DNA of 34,600 nucleotides from an uncultured Treponema sp. (GCA_900317625.1 ONHK01000020.1:1-34600); one strand, 5' to 3'. Shown: positions 18,646 to 27,974, counted from the first letter of the stretch. A program made the numbers and translations. The notes: a model not told the origin generated them from the sequence alone.

Positions 18646-20135
18646 AACTGAATCTGAACAAATGCGTCCTGTAGTTTTTCTGAAATCCGCATAAAACCTG
18701 CCTCAGAATTTATATTAAAAGTTGCAAGAACCTCCGGATCAATCTGATAATATTCAAGCTCATGCTCCTGATAATGACAAATTGAATCCGCAAGATTCAC
18801 CAATGAAACAAGAACTTTTTCCTCTGCTGGAGCGTTTTCCGGTGAATGATGGAAACGAATAACATCAACAAGATTTTTTGGAAAATTCCACTTTTCTGCA
18901 ATTCTTGCGCCGATTTCTCCGTGGTTTACGCCAGAAACTATTTTTTCAAAAATCTCCGGAGAAATTCCTTTTGCTGTACAAATACTTCTTATGCTTTCAA
19001 GGTAAGCTGGATGTTCATTCTCAAAGACAATTTTTCCCATATCGTGCAAAAGTCCGCAAATATAAGAATCTTCAACTACAGAACGGTCATTTGCGCAAAA
19101 ATTCTTTGCCAAATTATAGGAATAGAACGCAACCTGATATGCGTGCTGCCAAAGTTTTTCATTGTTTCCATTCACAGAAGCAAATGTCTTTAGCGAACCG
19201 ACCGTAAACAGCATATTTTTGATTCCACGGATTCCAATCATCTTTACTGCGTCCGCAATATTTTTGCATGGAACAGGAAGTGAAAACGCCACCGAATTGA
19301 CTTGCCTCAAAAGCTCTGCGGTAAGCGCAACATCATTTGAAATTTGAACAGCAATTTCCGACATCTGCGCTTTCGGATCGCTCAAAAGTTTTCCAAGGCG
19401 CGCAATATTTTCCGGGAACTGAGGAATCGCATCAATCGCATTCTTAAATTCCTCTGAAATTGCGTTCATTTCATATTCAGTTTTTTGATTCAATGGCAAA
19501 ATAATTCTTGTGATTGTCTCGCCGTTTTCGCAGATTGTCTGAAAATTATCTTCCGTAAGCCCGATTTTCTGCAGCATAAGAATCATAATTATCAGCCCAA
19601 GCCCGGCTCCTTCAGAATCGTCAATAACTTTTGAAAGCGCATCCTCAATTGAAGTATACTGCTGAACGCGGCAAAGTTTATCGTGAATACGTTTATATTC
19701 ATCAACCACAAGAGAAGAATTATTTCTTACCTCAAGTTTTATCTTGTTATTTCTAAATTGAAGAATCAGTTTTATGTAAAGTCCGGCACGTTTTTGTTTT
19801 TCAAGATAATAATTCACATTTCCAAGAGTATCTTCTTTAAAAGTGAGCATTCCTTTTTCATAATCTTCCGGATTTGTTATATCCAAATGTTTTTCCTGAA
19901 AATAGACACGCTTTGTATTCGCTTTTTTTGCATTTGTAACAAGTTCCTGCAGACAGTAAACAAGATAATTCACCATGTGATCTTGCCCAAGCTGATGAAG
20001 AAATTCAGAAAGAATTTCCTGCATATAAATTTCCATGTCATGAGGCAAAGTATAAGTTGTTACAGTAAGAGGCAATCCTGAACGGATAGCAAGCATAATT
20101 TTTCCGATATCGACCGGGTATTTCTTTTCCGCCAT
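18642..20135 (-). CDS. GHKL ATPase-like plus HDOD/HD-domain regulator
   Basis: The N-terminal 215 residues resemble the ATP-binding domain of RsbW/histidine-kinase proteins: an N-box ELVTNAKKA at 64-72 and a G-box DDSEGAGLGL at 172-181. No phospho-accepting histidine domain is seen. Residues 230-430 are an HDOD domain (FPENIARLGKLLSDP, VNSVAFSLP, GIRGIKNMLF). Unlike many HDOD proteins it keeps LLHDMGK at 362-368 and NHGEIGARIAEKW with FHHSPE, so metal-dependent hydrolase chemistry is possible. HDOD proteins act in signalling linked to motility and c-di-GMP, but the substrate here is unknown. The start has AGAGAAG 5 nt upstream. Complete. Confidence 0.8.
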   Translation of the reverse strand: MAEKKYPVDIGKIMLAIRSGLPLTVTTYTLPHDMEIYMQEILSEFLHQLGQDHMVNYLVYCLQELVTNAKKANTKRVYFQEKHLDITNPEDYEKGMLTFKEDTLGNVNYYLEKQKRAGLYIKLILQFRNNKIKLEVRNNSSLVVDEYKRIHDKLCRVQQYTSIEDALSKVIDDSEGAGLGLIIMILMLQKIGLTEDNFQTICENGETITRIILPLNQKTEYEMNAISEEFKNAIDAIPQFPENIARLGKLLSDPKAQMSEIAVQISNDVALTAELLRQVNSVAFSLPVPCKNIADAVKMIGIRGIKNMLFTVGSLKTFASVNGNNEKLWQHAYQVAFYSYNLAKNFCANDRSVVEDSYICGLLHDMGKIVFENEHPAYLESIRSICTAKGISPEIFEKIVSGVNHGEIGARIAEKWNFPKNLVDVIRFHHSPENAPAEEKVLVSLVNLADSICHYQEHELEYYQIDPEVLATFNINSEAGFMRISEKLQDAFVQIQF

Positions 20136-20213
20136 AAACTTCTCTAGTTTAATTTATTTGCTTTTGTAAAAAACATTTTTTATGATACAAAAAAAAATAA
20201 GATTAAAAAAGAC

Positions 20214-20942
20214 CTATTTAAACAAAGAAAATCCACCCGGATTTTTTGCGCCGGCTTTTATCCAATTTGTAATATTTTTTGCGGAATTCTTGTTTTTTAT
20301 TTCATCCAGGGCAGAAATATAACCGTTCAGCCAAGACGCAAATGACGAATCTTTATGCATAACTTCATTCTGGTCATCGCCAGCAACAAGAAGGGCTGAA
20401 AGATTTTCATCATCAATCGAAGAGGCCGCAACATTTTCTGCAAAAGTCGCAAAAGCCGCCTCGCCCGCCGCAACAAACGCATTCGACGGAGTCTGAACAA
20501 AAGTCTTTAAATTTGGAGAAAGAATAACATCCTTTTCGTTTGGCTGAGCCTTCAACGCAAAAACAATCCTGCATTTATTTTTATGCTGTTTTACGCGGTT
20601 CATTATTTCCAGCGCAAGAAACTGATAAGAAGAAATCAGCGTATCACAGGCTTCAGCGCAATTTTCCGTTGAAAAATCATTGAACATTTCTGAATAAAAC
20701 GCAGAATCGTAAAAAAGAATAAAATCATCAATAGGACCAAGTTCTGTTTCAGCCTGAATTACAGCCGCCCTAGCCGCAACTCCAGAACCTCGCCGCCAAT
20801 CAATCACTTTAACGCCGGAAGGGGCATTTTTTTCTTCCCCAGAAAGCGCAAGCGCAACATTGTTTTCCTTAATAACAAAACCATCCGCAAAATCAGAAAC
20901 AAACGGAAGCTCTTTTCCTGCAATAAAAATATTCTTTCCCAT
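20214..20942 (-). CDS. Degenerate short-chain dehydrogenase-like protein
   Basis: This is a 242-residue protein with SDR-like layout: an N-terminal beta strand (KNIFIAGKELPFVSDFADGF), VKVIDWRRGSG, LGPIDDFILFYDSA, then a long helix SYQFLALEIMNRVKQHKNKC followed by RIVFALKAQ. The glycine-rich TGxxxGIG motif and the YxxxK catalytic pair are not present, so it is unlikely to be an active NAD(P)-dependent dehydrogenase. Similarity is by fold pattern only. The ATG at 20942 is chosen because a TATAAT predicts transcription starting at its A; a longer frame to 20960 would run through that promoter. It is divergent from the symporter gene. Confidence 0.5.
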   Translation of the reverse strand: MGKNIFIAGKELPFVSDFADGFVIKENNVALALSGEEKNAPSGVKVIDWRRGSGVAARAAVIQAETELGPIDDFILFYDSAFYSEMFNDFSTENCAEACDTLISSYQFLALEIMNRVKQHKNKCRIVFALKAQPNEKDVILSPNLKTFVQTPSNAFVAAGEAAFATFAENVAASSIDDENLSALLVAGDDQNEVMHKDSSFASWLNGYISALDEIKNKNSAKNITNWIKAGAKNPGGFSLFK

Positions 20943-21006
20943 AGTTGAATTATAACACAATCACATACTTTTACGAAATACGCCGTTATGATATAATTTT
21001 TTTACT
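20943..21006. promoter_or_regulatory. Divergent leaderless promoters of the SDR-like and symporter genes
   Basis: On the minus strand TATAAT (complement of 20949-20954) places the start at 20942, the A of the ATG; the -35 is weak. On the plus strand TTTACG (20970-20975), a 16-nt spacer and TATAAT (20992-20997) place the start at 21004, 3 nt before the ATG at 21007. The two promoters face away from each other in 64 nt and neither gene has a ribosome-binding site. Confidence 0.6.
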
Positions 21007-22236
21007 ATGAAAGTTTGGATTAAATATCTTTTTGCCGCAATTTTTGGAATCATCTGCGCATTGATTCTGCCTGTAAACAATCCTGCTGTGGCAGCCGCAA
21101 TAAATTTTCTTACGGAAATTGTAATCCGTTTTGGCCGATATATGGTTATTCCTGTAATATTTTTTACCGGAATCATTGCTTTTAACAGACTGCGCGAAAA
21201 TCATCTTCTTATAAAAACTGCCGTATGGACAGGCTCTGTAATTGCAGTTTCCTCTTTAATCCTTACCGCCGTCGGACTTATTTCTATTCTTGTGGTAAAA
21301 CTTCCAAGAATTCCGATTACTGTTGAAAATGTAACGGAAGCAACTTCCTTGAATGTGGAAAAACTTTTCAGGGCTTTATTTCCTTATTCAGCTTTTGAAA
21401 CTTTGAACAACGGAACTTTTATTTTTTCCGCATACTTTTTTGCGCTTTTAATAGGTTGCGCCTCAACTTCAGATGCGGTTCTTTTTAGACCAATCACAAC
21501 ACTGGCAGATTCGCTTTCAAAATTGATGTACAACATTGGAATCATTTTTACAGAATTTCTTGCTTACGGAATGGTTGCGATTCTTTGCTACTGGACGATT
21601 CAATTCAAGGCAATAATTCTGAGCGGCGTTTTTACACCGATGATTATAATGCTCCTAGTTGATTTAGTTCTTGTGGCCGGCGTAATTTATCCGCTGATAA
21701 TCCGTTATCTTTGCCACGATCCGCATCCATACAGAATTCTTTACGCATCACTTTGCTCATTGATTGCATCATTCTTTAGCGGTGACTCAAATTTTGCGCT
21801 TCTGATAAATATTCGCCACGGAAAAGAAAGCCTTGGAATCAGAAGACGAATAAACGGTGCGGTTCACCCGATTTTTACGATTTTTGCACGGGGCGGCTCT
21901 GCGCTTGTTACAACCGTTGGATTTATAATGATTTGGCGCTCTTATTCTTCGTTGCCAATTCCAATAATTGATATTTTGTGGATTTTGTTCACTTCGTTTG
22001 GAATCTCTTTTTTGCTTGGTGGATTTCCGGCAGGAGGAGCATTCATTTCTCTTACAGTTTTGTGCACGCTTTACAGCAAAGGATTTGAAACAGGATTTCT
22101 TTTGCTGAAACCGGCAGCCCCAATAATCTGTTCATTTGCCGCAGCATTCGACGCTTTGACCTCAATGTTCGGAACTTATATTGTTGCGGTAAAAACAAAA
22201 CTTATTGAGCACCACGGAATCAATCACTTTATCTAA
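21007..22236 (+). CDS. Dicarboxylate/amino acid:cation symporter (DAACS family)
   Basis: This inner-membrane symporter resembles GltP/DctA and is driven by sodium or proton gradients. The 409-residue chain has eight or more hydrophobic segments, starting with WIKYLFAAIFGIICALILPV. FGRYMVIPVIFFTGIIAF resembles the conserved membrane helix of the family. The re-entrant hairpin region around SLIASFFSGDSNFALLIN and LLGGFPAGGAFISL fits, although the serine-rich and NMDGT signatures of characterised members are not well kept. The substrate therefore cannot be named. A single gene between divergent and downstream promoters, with no ribosome-binding site. Confidence 0.82.
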   Translation: MKVWIKYLFAAIFGIICALILPVNNPAVAAAINFLTEIVIRFGRYMVIPVIFFTGIIAFNRLRENHLLIKTAVWTGSVIAVSSLILTAVGLISILVVKLPRIPITVENVTEATSLNVEKLFRALFPYSAFETLNNGTFIFSAYFFALLIGCASTSDAVLFRPITTLADSLSKLMYNIGIIFTEFLAYGMVAILCYWTIQFKAIILSGVFTPMIIMLLVDLVLVAGVIYPLIIRYLCHDPHPYRILYASLCSLIASFFSGDSNFALLINIRHGKESLGIRRRINGAVHPIFTIFARGGSALVTTVGFIMIWRSYSSLPIPIIDILWILFTSFGISFLLGGFPAGGAFISLTVLCTLYSKGFETGFLLLKPAAPIICSFAAAFDALTSMFGTYIVAVKTKLIEHHGINHFI

Positions 22237-22239
22237 AAA

Positions 22240-22288
22240 TTGACTCAAACCGATTCTGTTTTATAAAAAATAAAATTTTATTTAAGGA
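22240..22288 (+). promoter_or_regulatory. proS promoter and ribosome-binding site
   Basis: TTGACT at 22240-22245, a 16-nt spacer and TATAAA at 22262-22267 form a good sigma70-type promoter. AAGGA at 22284-22288 is the ribosome-binding site, 10 nt before the ATG at 22299. This contrasts with the leaderless promoters nearby. Confidence 0.7.
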
Positions 22289-22298
22289 AAAATATAAA

Positions 22299-24110
22299 AT
22301 GAAAGTTTCAAAATTTATTATTTCAACCCTGCGCGACGCTCCAAATGATGCAGTAATCGCCAGCCACAAATTAATGATGAGAAGCGGCATGCTCCGAAAA
22401 CTTGGAAACGGACTTTACGCTTATATGCCACTGGGTTTTCGCTCGCTAAAAAAACTACAGGAAATTATCCGTCAAGAGCTAGACAAAACTGGCTGGCTTG
22501 AAATGAAACCAACTGTTATTCAGCCTGGTGATTTATGGAAAGAATCTGGCCGCTGGGACAAAATGCACGACGAAATGCTAAAGGCTCAAAACCGTGGCGG
22601 ACAAGATATGGTTGTTTCTCCAACTGCGGAAGAGGCATTCACCGCACTTATGCGCGACGGACTTTCTTCTTATAAACAGCTTCCATTCATGGTTTACCAG
22701 ATAAACACAAAATACCGCGACGAAATCCGCCCAAGATACGGCGTAATGCGCGGTCGCGAATTTATAATGATGGATGCTTATTCCTTTGACGAAAACGATG
22801 AATCTTTAGATGAATCATACAATGCAACAGCAGCTGCGTATCGAAGGATTTTTAAGCGGCTCGGACTAAAAACAATTTCTGTAAAAGCTGACACAGGCGC
22901 AATGGGCGGTTCTGGCTCAGAAGAATTTATGGTAGAAAGCGAAGTTGGCGATGATACGCTTTTGCTTTGCCCAAACTGCGATTATGCCGCAAACGTTGAA
23001 AAAGCATCTTGCCAAAAAGAAACCGCTTTGGATTCAAATGGTGAACCACAGAAAAAAACGGAACTTCCAACAGAAAAAGTTGCAACTCCAAATGTTTTTT
23101 CAATTGAAGATATGGAAAGATTCTTTAATCAGAAATCTTCAACATTCCTAAAAGCGTTGATTTACAAAGTCTACAACTGCGGAATCGACCTTTCTGAAAA
23201 CGAAGAATACAAAAACGCAAAAACCGTAACAGAAGGCGGACAAACTTATTATCCGGAAACATTCTGGTGCGTTCTGATTCGTGGCGATCTTGACGTAAAC
23301 GAAACAAAACTTGCTTCAGTTTTAAAGGCAAGCGGCGCAGAACTTGCAAGCGATGAAGATGTTTTAAAATATTCTGGAGCACCGCACGGATTCGTTGGAC
23401 CAATCGGAATCAAAATTCCTGTTCTGGCAGATGAATCAACACTTTCAATGCACGACTGCATCGGTGGAGCTGGCGAAAAAGGTTTTCATCTTAAGCACAT
23501 TGAACCAGGCCGCGACTACACTCCATTCATGACAGCGGACGTAAGAACCTGCAAAGCCGGCGACAAATGCCCGGAATGTGGCGGAACTTTCTACATGAAA
23601 AAAGGAAACGAACTTGGCCACATCTTTAAGCTTGGCTACAAATACACAAAAGCAATGAACGTTTCATTCCTTGACCAGAATGCAAAGCCGGTAACTCCAA
23701 CGATGGGTTGCTATGGAATCGGGGTAGATAGGACCTTAGCAAGCATCATAGAAGCTTACCACGACGAAAACGGAATTATCTGGCCGATGACAGTTGCCCC
23801 GTTCCACGTTGTAATCGTTCCTGTAAAATACGATGGCACAATGAAAGAAGTTGCCGACAAACTTTACAACGAACTAAACGACGCAGGAATCGAAGTTCTT
23901 CTTGATGACAGAAACGAACGACCTGGCGTAAAATTCAAGGATTTTGATCTTATCGGAATCCCAGTACGCGTAGTTGTAGGCGAAAAAAATCTTCCAAATG
24001 TGGAAATAAAACTCCGCAAAGAGTCGGAAGCAAAACTTATTCCGGCAGAAAACGCAGCTTCAGAAATCAAAAAAATCGTAGAAGCAGAACTTTCCGCTTT
24101 GAATAACTAA
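22299..24110 (+). CDS. proS: Prolyl-tRNA synthetase
   Basis: ProRS charges tRNA-Pro with proline. Class II motif 2 (INTKYRDEIRPRYGVMRGREF) and motif 3 (MGCYGIGVDRTLASIIE) are present, with the C-terminal anticodon-binding domain from about residue 500 (FHVVIVPVKYDG). The bacterial-type INS/editing insertion is seen between motifs 2 and 3 (residues about 270-400, VLIRGDLDVNETKLASV). Two Cys pairs, CPNCDYAANVEKASC and CPECGG, flank it. At 603 residues it is close to the standard bacterial length. The gene is complete and has its own promoter. Confidence 0.98.
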   Translation: MKVSKFIISTLRDAPNDAVIASHKLMMRSGMLRKLGNGLYAYMPLGFRSLKKLQEIIRQELDKTGWLEMKPTVIQPGDLWKESGRWDKMHDEMLKAQNRGGQDMVVSPTAEEAFTALMRDGLSSYKQLPFMVYQINTKYRDEIRPRYGVMRGREFIMMDAYSFDENDESLDESYNATAAAYRRIFKRLGLKTISVKADTGAMGGSGSEEFMVESEVGDDTLLLCPNCDYAANVEKASCQKETALDSNGEPQKKTELPTEKVATPNVFSIEDMERFFNQKSSTFLKALIYKVYNCGIDLSENEEYKNAKTVTEGGQTYYPETFWCVLIRGDLDVNETKLASVLKASGAELASDEDVLKYSGAPHGFVGPIGIKIPVLADESTLSMHDCIGGAGEKGFHLKHIEPGRDYTPFMTADVRTCKAGDKCPECGGTFYMKKGNELGHIFKLGYKYTKAMNVSFLDQNAKPVTPTMGCYGIGVDRTLASIIEAYHDENGIIWPMTVAPFHVVIVPVKYDGTMKEVADKLYNELNDAGIEVLLDDRNERPGVKFKDFDLIGIPVRVVVGEKNLPNVEIKLRKESEAKLIPAENAASEIKKIVEAELSALNN

Positions 24111-24114
24111 AATC

Positions 24115-24188
24115 TGAATTTTGAGTTTTTATAAATTGAAAGTCTGCTGAAAGCGTTTTTTCAGAATTTACAAAAAACTCAAAATTCA
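24115..24188. repeat. Large inverted repeat between proS and the next gene
   Basis: The 5' arm (24115-24137, starting TGAATTTTGAG) and the 3' arm (24165-24188, ending CTCAAAATTCA) are inverted copies with about one mismatch and one extra base. A smaller CTGAAA/TTTCAG hairpin lies between. It could act as a proS terminator or be a small repeat element. Confidence 0.65.
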
Positions 24189-24202
24189 ACTTTGGATTAA
24201 AA

Positions 24203-25279
24203 ATGAAAAAACTGATTACACTTTTTGCGACATTATTATTTTCTCTTTCTGCCATTTTTGCGCTTCCGGGCTTCGAACCAGTTGTTCCAGATTATTCCGG
24301 TGAATACGTTTACTATCGCGACTTTACTTTTGAACGCGAAAGTTACATCGGATTCTTAACTTACGACCAGAAAACTTATTCGGCACGATATTTTGCGCCA
24401 GCAGAAAAAAAATCAAAACTTCCGCAAAAAGAAATTCAGATTTTTTTCACAATAAATCCAGATACAAACCATCTTGAACTTACCGGCGAAAAAGTTTTAA
24501 ACATCCAGTTTTTAGCCGAAGAAGACTTGAAAATTGTAAATTACATCCATGATTTGCTTTACGAATTCAACGCGCGCCGCATAAAACTTGTGGAAAACAA
24601 TGTTCTGTCTGGCACGCAAGACGAACTCGAGTTTTCAGGAAAAATCACTTCAAACGAAGATTTTGCGCAATTTGGCGGTTCAGTTCAAATCAACTGGAAC
24701 GCAATAATCCCATTTTTCAACATTGAATCGATTTTCAACCAAGATGATGCAAAAAATGTGCTTTCAGTTGCAACAATCGGGCGAATAAATTCCAGTGATG
24801 ACAAAGGTTTTGAGAATTTCAAAGGTTTTCCAAAAGATTTTAAGGCAAAATCACATAAGTCAAAAATCAACAAAAAAGCAGAAAAATCTAAAATTGAAAA
24901 CAAAACAACCGGAAACTCGTACGTAATACGCAGCGACTGGGAACGACCGGCAGAAAATATGTTTACGCTGAAAGATTTTGCAGTCCTTTTTGAAACTTCA
25001 ACTTCTGAAAAAAATCTGAATTTCATAAAAAGGCAATTTCTTTTAAGCTCAGAAGAAAATTATCTTGACTACGCAAACATGGAATTTAAAAACAACACTT
25101 TTAAAGCAAATTATTATAATTTCCAGACAGGAAACATAACAACAACATTCAAAAAATTTGAAAAAAATGCAAACAATCAACAAGTTTCGTATTGCTCGCT
25201 TTCAGTTTTTAATGATGTCTACAAAAAAAGCCCGGAATATTTCAACGAAATAATCGAATCTTTTTCATCAGAAAAATAA
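24203..25279 (+). CDS. Exported protein of unknown function
   Basis: I do not recognise this 358-residue protein. It starts with a clear signal peptide (KKLITLFATLLFSLSAIFA) with likely cleavage after residue 20. No lipobox Cys is seen at the cleavage site. The mature part is rich in Lys, Asn, Phe and Glu with alternating strands (GEYVYYRDFTFERESYIGF), suggesting a beta-rich periplasmic or outer-surface protein. A Lys/Ser-rich linker (residues about 215-240) separates two halves. A weak self-similarity between the halves was not resolved. The ATG at 24203 lacks a clear ribosome-binding site. It is convergent with the GerMN gene, with a 12-nt gap. Confidence 0.7.
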   Translation: MKKLITLFATLLFSLSAIFALPGFEPVVPDYSGEYVYYRDFTFERESYIGFLTYDQKTYSARYFAPAEKKSKLPQKEIQIFFTINPDTNHLELTGEKVLNIQFLAEEDLKIVNYIHDLLYEFNARRIKLVENNVLSGTQDELEFSGKITSNEDFAQFGGSVQINWNAIIPFFNIESIFNQDDAKNVLSVATIGRINSSDDKGFENFKGFPKDFKAKSHKSKINKKAEKSKIENKTTGNSYVIRSDWERPAENMFTLKDFAVLFETSTSEKNLNFIKRQFLLSSEENYLDYANMEFKNNTFKANYYNFQTGNITTTFKKFEKNANNQQVSYCSLSVFNDVYKKSPEYFNEIIESFSSEK

Positions 25280-25291
25280 CTAAACCCGGCT

Positions 25292-26221
25292 CTAAAACGA
25301 ACTGCGCGCCAATGGAGTTCCAATCCATTGGCCTTCCGAGCCTAAATATTCCTTCTTTTCGCCTTCAATCAAAAACTGAACGCTTTTCACAGTGCTGAAT
25401 TCTGTCGCTGTATACACAATCTGCATAAGCTGGCCAATGCTTCCCTCAACGCCATAAGTGTTGAATTCAAAATTTTCATTAAAATTCAAAGTTGCAACGC
25501 CGTCTTTTACGCTAGCTCCAATCAATTTTGAACCGGAAGGAATAAGACTCATCGCATTTTTTTCACCAGGAACCGGCCCCGCCAAAAGAGCCTTTATCGC
25601 ATCCGTCAGCGGAGAATCGCTCTTTGCAAGCTGACGTTTTACCGCCTGTCGATTCACAGAACCGTCCGCTCCAATTGAAACAAAATACAAAGTCGCCGTG
25701 CGTGTTGTCGCCGTAGAAACATTTTGAGCAGGAACAGTTTTTTGCGGCGCTGAATTTTTCGCCACATCCTCTGATTTTTCAGTTTTTCCAGAAGCCATTT
25801 CCGCCCCGGAAGTCTTCGCTTCCTCAGTTTTTTCCGGCTGCTTTTCATTTTGCGTATTCTGAGAATTCTGCGCAATTTCTGTCTTTTGCCCAAGATTCTC
25901 AGTTTTTTTCACATCAGAATCAGAAGCCAAATCATTTTTTGTGTTTCCCGCAGATTTTCCAGCCGCAGCATTATTTTTTTCAGAAGAATCGTCCATCAAA
26001 TCGATTTCAATATCATCCGGCACAGATTTTTCCTGTTTAATCGGATGTTTTTCCACAAATTCCGGCGTGGCAACTCCAACGCGCTCAAAAAAGTTCGTTT
26101 TTTTCAGATTAGAAACAATATCGTCCTTCTTCACAAAGAACATGATAACAATCAAAATTACAAGTACAAAAAACACAGCCACGTAAAGACCGCTGTTCGT
26201 TTTATTATTTTTCTGAGCCAT
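25292..26221 (-). CDS. Membrane-anchored GerMN-domain protein
   Basis: Residues 11-30 (GLYVAVFFVLVILIVIMFFV) form one membrane anchor, placing the rest outside the cytoplasm. A long low-complexity linker (about 70-170) rich in Lys, Glu, Asn and Ser follows. The C-terminal 130 residues match GerMN: ATLYFVSIGADG, then DAIKALLAGPVPGEKNAMSL and IPSGSKLIGASVKDGVATLN. GerMN is known from spore-germination GerM and from non-sporulating envelope proteins. A role in envelope maintenance is a guess. Start MAQKNNK is without a strong ribosome-binding site. Complete. Confidence 0.8.
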   Translation of the reverse strand: MAQKNNKTNSGLYVAVFFVLVILIVIMFFVKKDDIVSNLKKTNFFERVGVATPEFVEKHPIKQEKSVPDDIEIDLMDDSSEKNNAAAGKSAGNTKNDLASDSDVKKTENLGQKTEIAQNSQNTQNEKQPEKTEEAKTSGAEMASGKTEKSEDVAKNSAPQKTVPAQNVSTATTRTATLYFVSIGADGSVNRQAVKRQLAKSDSPLTDAIKALLAGPVPGEKNAMSLIPSGSKLIGASVKDGVATLNFNENFEFNTYGVEGSIGQLMQIVYTATEFSTVKSVQFLIEGEKKEYLGSEGQWIGTPLARSSF

Positions 26222-26263
26222 ACTTTTTTATCGGAATTTTTCAAAGGAAATTTTAGTTTTAAG

Positions 26264-26297
26264 CAAAAAAATAACCGAAGCCACAAACAACTTCGGT
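26264..26297 (-). terminator. Terminator of the nfnAB operon
   Basis: The minus strand carries ACCGAAG (from 26297), a 10-nt loop and CTTCGGT (to 26274), then a T-rich run (complement of 26265-26273). It lies about 110 nt after the nfnB stop. Confidence 0.8.
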
Positions 26298-26335
26298 CAT
26301 CTCAATTTATTCTTCAGAATTTTAGTTTGGGGTCA

Positions 26336-26353
26336 TTTTTGCTTGCGCAAAAA
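26336..26353. repeat. Short palindrome in a GC-rich patch downstream of nfnB
   Basis: TTTTTGC (26336-26342), a TTGC spacer and GCAAAAA (26347-26353) form a 7-bp inverted repeat, next to a GC-rich tract (26354-26395) containing CGGGCTTTTCGAGGTTCCGC. It looks like an interspersed repeat. No second copy was found in the window. Confidence 0.35.
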
Positions 26354-26407
26354 CCGGGCTTTTCGAGGTTCCGCTATCGCGCTTCACTACAATCCCTTGC
26401 CCATTTT

Positions 26408-27892
26408 TTATTTCGCCAAATATTCATTGATTCCGACAGCAGCTTTTCGACCTTCGCCCATCGCAAGAATTACAGTTGCCGCACCAAGAACAATGTCTCC
26501 GCCGGCCCAAACTTTGGCCTTGCTGGTTGCCTGTTTTTCATCAACAGAAATGTGACCTTTTGCGTCCTGATTCAAACCTGGAGTTGTCTTGACAAGCAAC
26601 GGATTTGAACCGTTTCCAAGAGCAACAATCATCGCATCGCAGGCAATTTCATGTTCGCTGCCTGGAATTGCAACCGGCGATCGGCGTCCAGAAGCGTCTG
26701 GTTCGCCCAATTCATAAGACAAAACTTTTACGCCACAAACACGACCTTCCTCGTTTCCTAAAACTTCAACAGGATTTTCAAGGAATCTAAAGTTTACGCC
26801 TTCTTCTTCTGCGTGTGCAATTTCTTCAAGACGAGCCGGCATTTCCTTGCGTGTTCTGCGGTAAACAATGTCAACCTGCTCTGCGCCAAGTCTGAATGCC
26901 ATTCGGGCTGCGTCCATAGCAACATTTCCTGCGCCACAAACAACAACATGCTTTGCCTCATAAATTGGAGTTGCCGCATGCTCTTTGTCGTAACCTTTCA
27001 TCAAGTTTGCGCGTGTAAGATATTCGTTCGCACTGAAAACGCCGATTAAATTTTCGCCAGGAATTCTCATAAATTTTGGAAGACCTGCACCTGTTCCTAT
27101 AAATGCAGCGTCAAATCCTTTTTCGCTCAAAAGCTGATCCAAAGTATCTGTGCGACCAACAAGGAAATTCAACTCAAATTTAACGCCCATTTTTTTAAGG
27201 TTATCAATTTCGTTCTGGACAATTGCTTTTGGAAGACGGAATTCAGGAATTCCATACATCATAACGCCACCAGCTTTGTGGAACGCCTCAAAAACTGTAA
27301 CATCGTGACCAGCACGAGCACAATCCGCAGCAACAGTAAGACCTGCAGGACCAGCTCCAATAACGGCAACTTTTTTTCCTGTTTTTGGAGCAATTTCCGG
27401 CATTGTAACTTTATTGTTTTCTCGTTCCCAGTCGGCAACAAAACGTTCCAAACGACCAATTGAAACAGCCTTTTCAGCAGATTTATAAACTTTTCCAACT
27501 GTACACTGACCCTGACACTGTTTTTCCTGTGGACAAACGCGACCACAAATTGCAGGAAGAAGTGAAGTTTCCTTGATTGTATCAACCGCACCTTTAAAAT
27601 CCTTTTGGGCAATTTTTGCAATAAACTGCGGAATTTTTACGCCAACCGGGCATCCGTTTATACAAGGCATATTTTTGCACTGAAGACATCGGTTTGCCTC
27701 AACAACAGCCTGAGCTTCTGTATAACCAAGCGCAACTTCCGCCATCTGTCGGGCACGCTCTTTTGGTTCACGGCTAGGCATTTCCTGCTGCGGAATTGCC
27801 ATTCGGTCTTTATTTGTAAGTTCTTTTCCTTGAATTTTTGCCAATTCATCTTCGGCAATCTTATTCAACTCTTCTATAGTTTTATGTGACAT
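26408..27892 (-). CDS. nfnB: NADPH-dependent ferredoxin:NAD oxidoreductase large subunit (GltA/NfnB type)
   Basis: This protein belongs to the family of glutamate synthase small subunits and NfnB/SudA. Two Cys-rich clusters lie near the N-terminus (CLQCKNMPCINGCPVG and CGRVCPQEKQCQGQC), binding [4Fe-4S] clusters. The FAD motif VAVIGAGPAGLTVAADCARAG and the NADPH motif VVVCGAGNVAMDAARMA follow, and the C-terminal AGGDIVLGAATVILAMGEGRKA is conserved. No glutamate synthase large subunit lies nearby, and an NfnA/SudB-type gene is directly upstream, so electron-bifurcating transhydrogenase (NfnAB) is the better call. The ATG at 27892 with GGAG 9 nt upstream is preferred to a TTG at 27904. The start of the downstream annotation is secure. 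Confidence 0.88.
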   Translation of the reverse strand: MSHKTIEELNKIAEDELAKIQGKELTNKDRMAIPQQEMPSREPKERARQMAEVALGYTEAQAVVEANRCLQCKNMPCINGCPVGVKIPQFIAKIAQKDFKGAVDTIKETSLLPAICGRVCPQEKQCQGQCTVGKVYKSAEKAVSIGRLERFVADWERENNKVTMPEIAPKTGKKVAVIGAGPAGLTVAADCARAGHDVTVFEAFHKAGGVMMYGIPEFRLPKAIVQNEIDNLKKMGVKFELNFLVGRTDTLDQLLSEKGFDAAFIGTGAGLPKFMRIPGENLIGVFSANEYLTRANLMKGYDKEHAATPIYEAKHVVVCGAGNVAMDAARMAFRLGAEQVDIVYRRTRKEMPARLEEIAHAEEEGVNFRFLENPVEVLGNEEGRVCGVKVLSYELGEPDASGRRSPVAIPGSEHEIACDAMIVALGNGSNPLLVKTTPGLNQDAKGHISVDEKQATSKAKVWAGGDIVLGAATVILAMGEGRKAAVGINEYLAK

Positions 27893-27974
27893 ATAATTCT
27901 CCAAAATATCATTTCGACAAGCTCAATGAACACAAAATATAAAAAAACGATTGTTCTGCCTGTCTAAAACATAA

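Noticed and set aside
27908..27940. TTCGACAAGCTCAATGAAC as a REP-like repeat
   Set aside because: Only one copy in the window and no clear palindrome; cannot be supported from this sequence alone.
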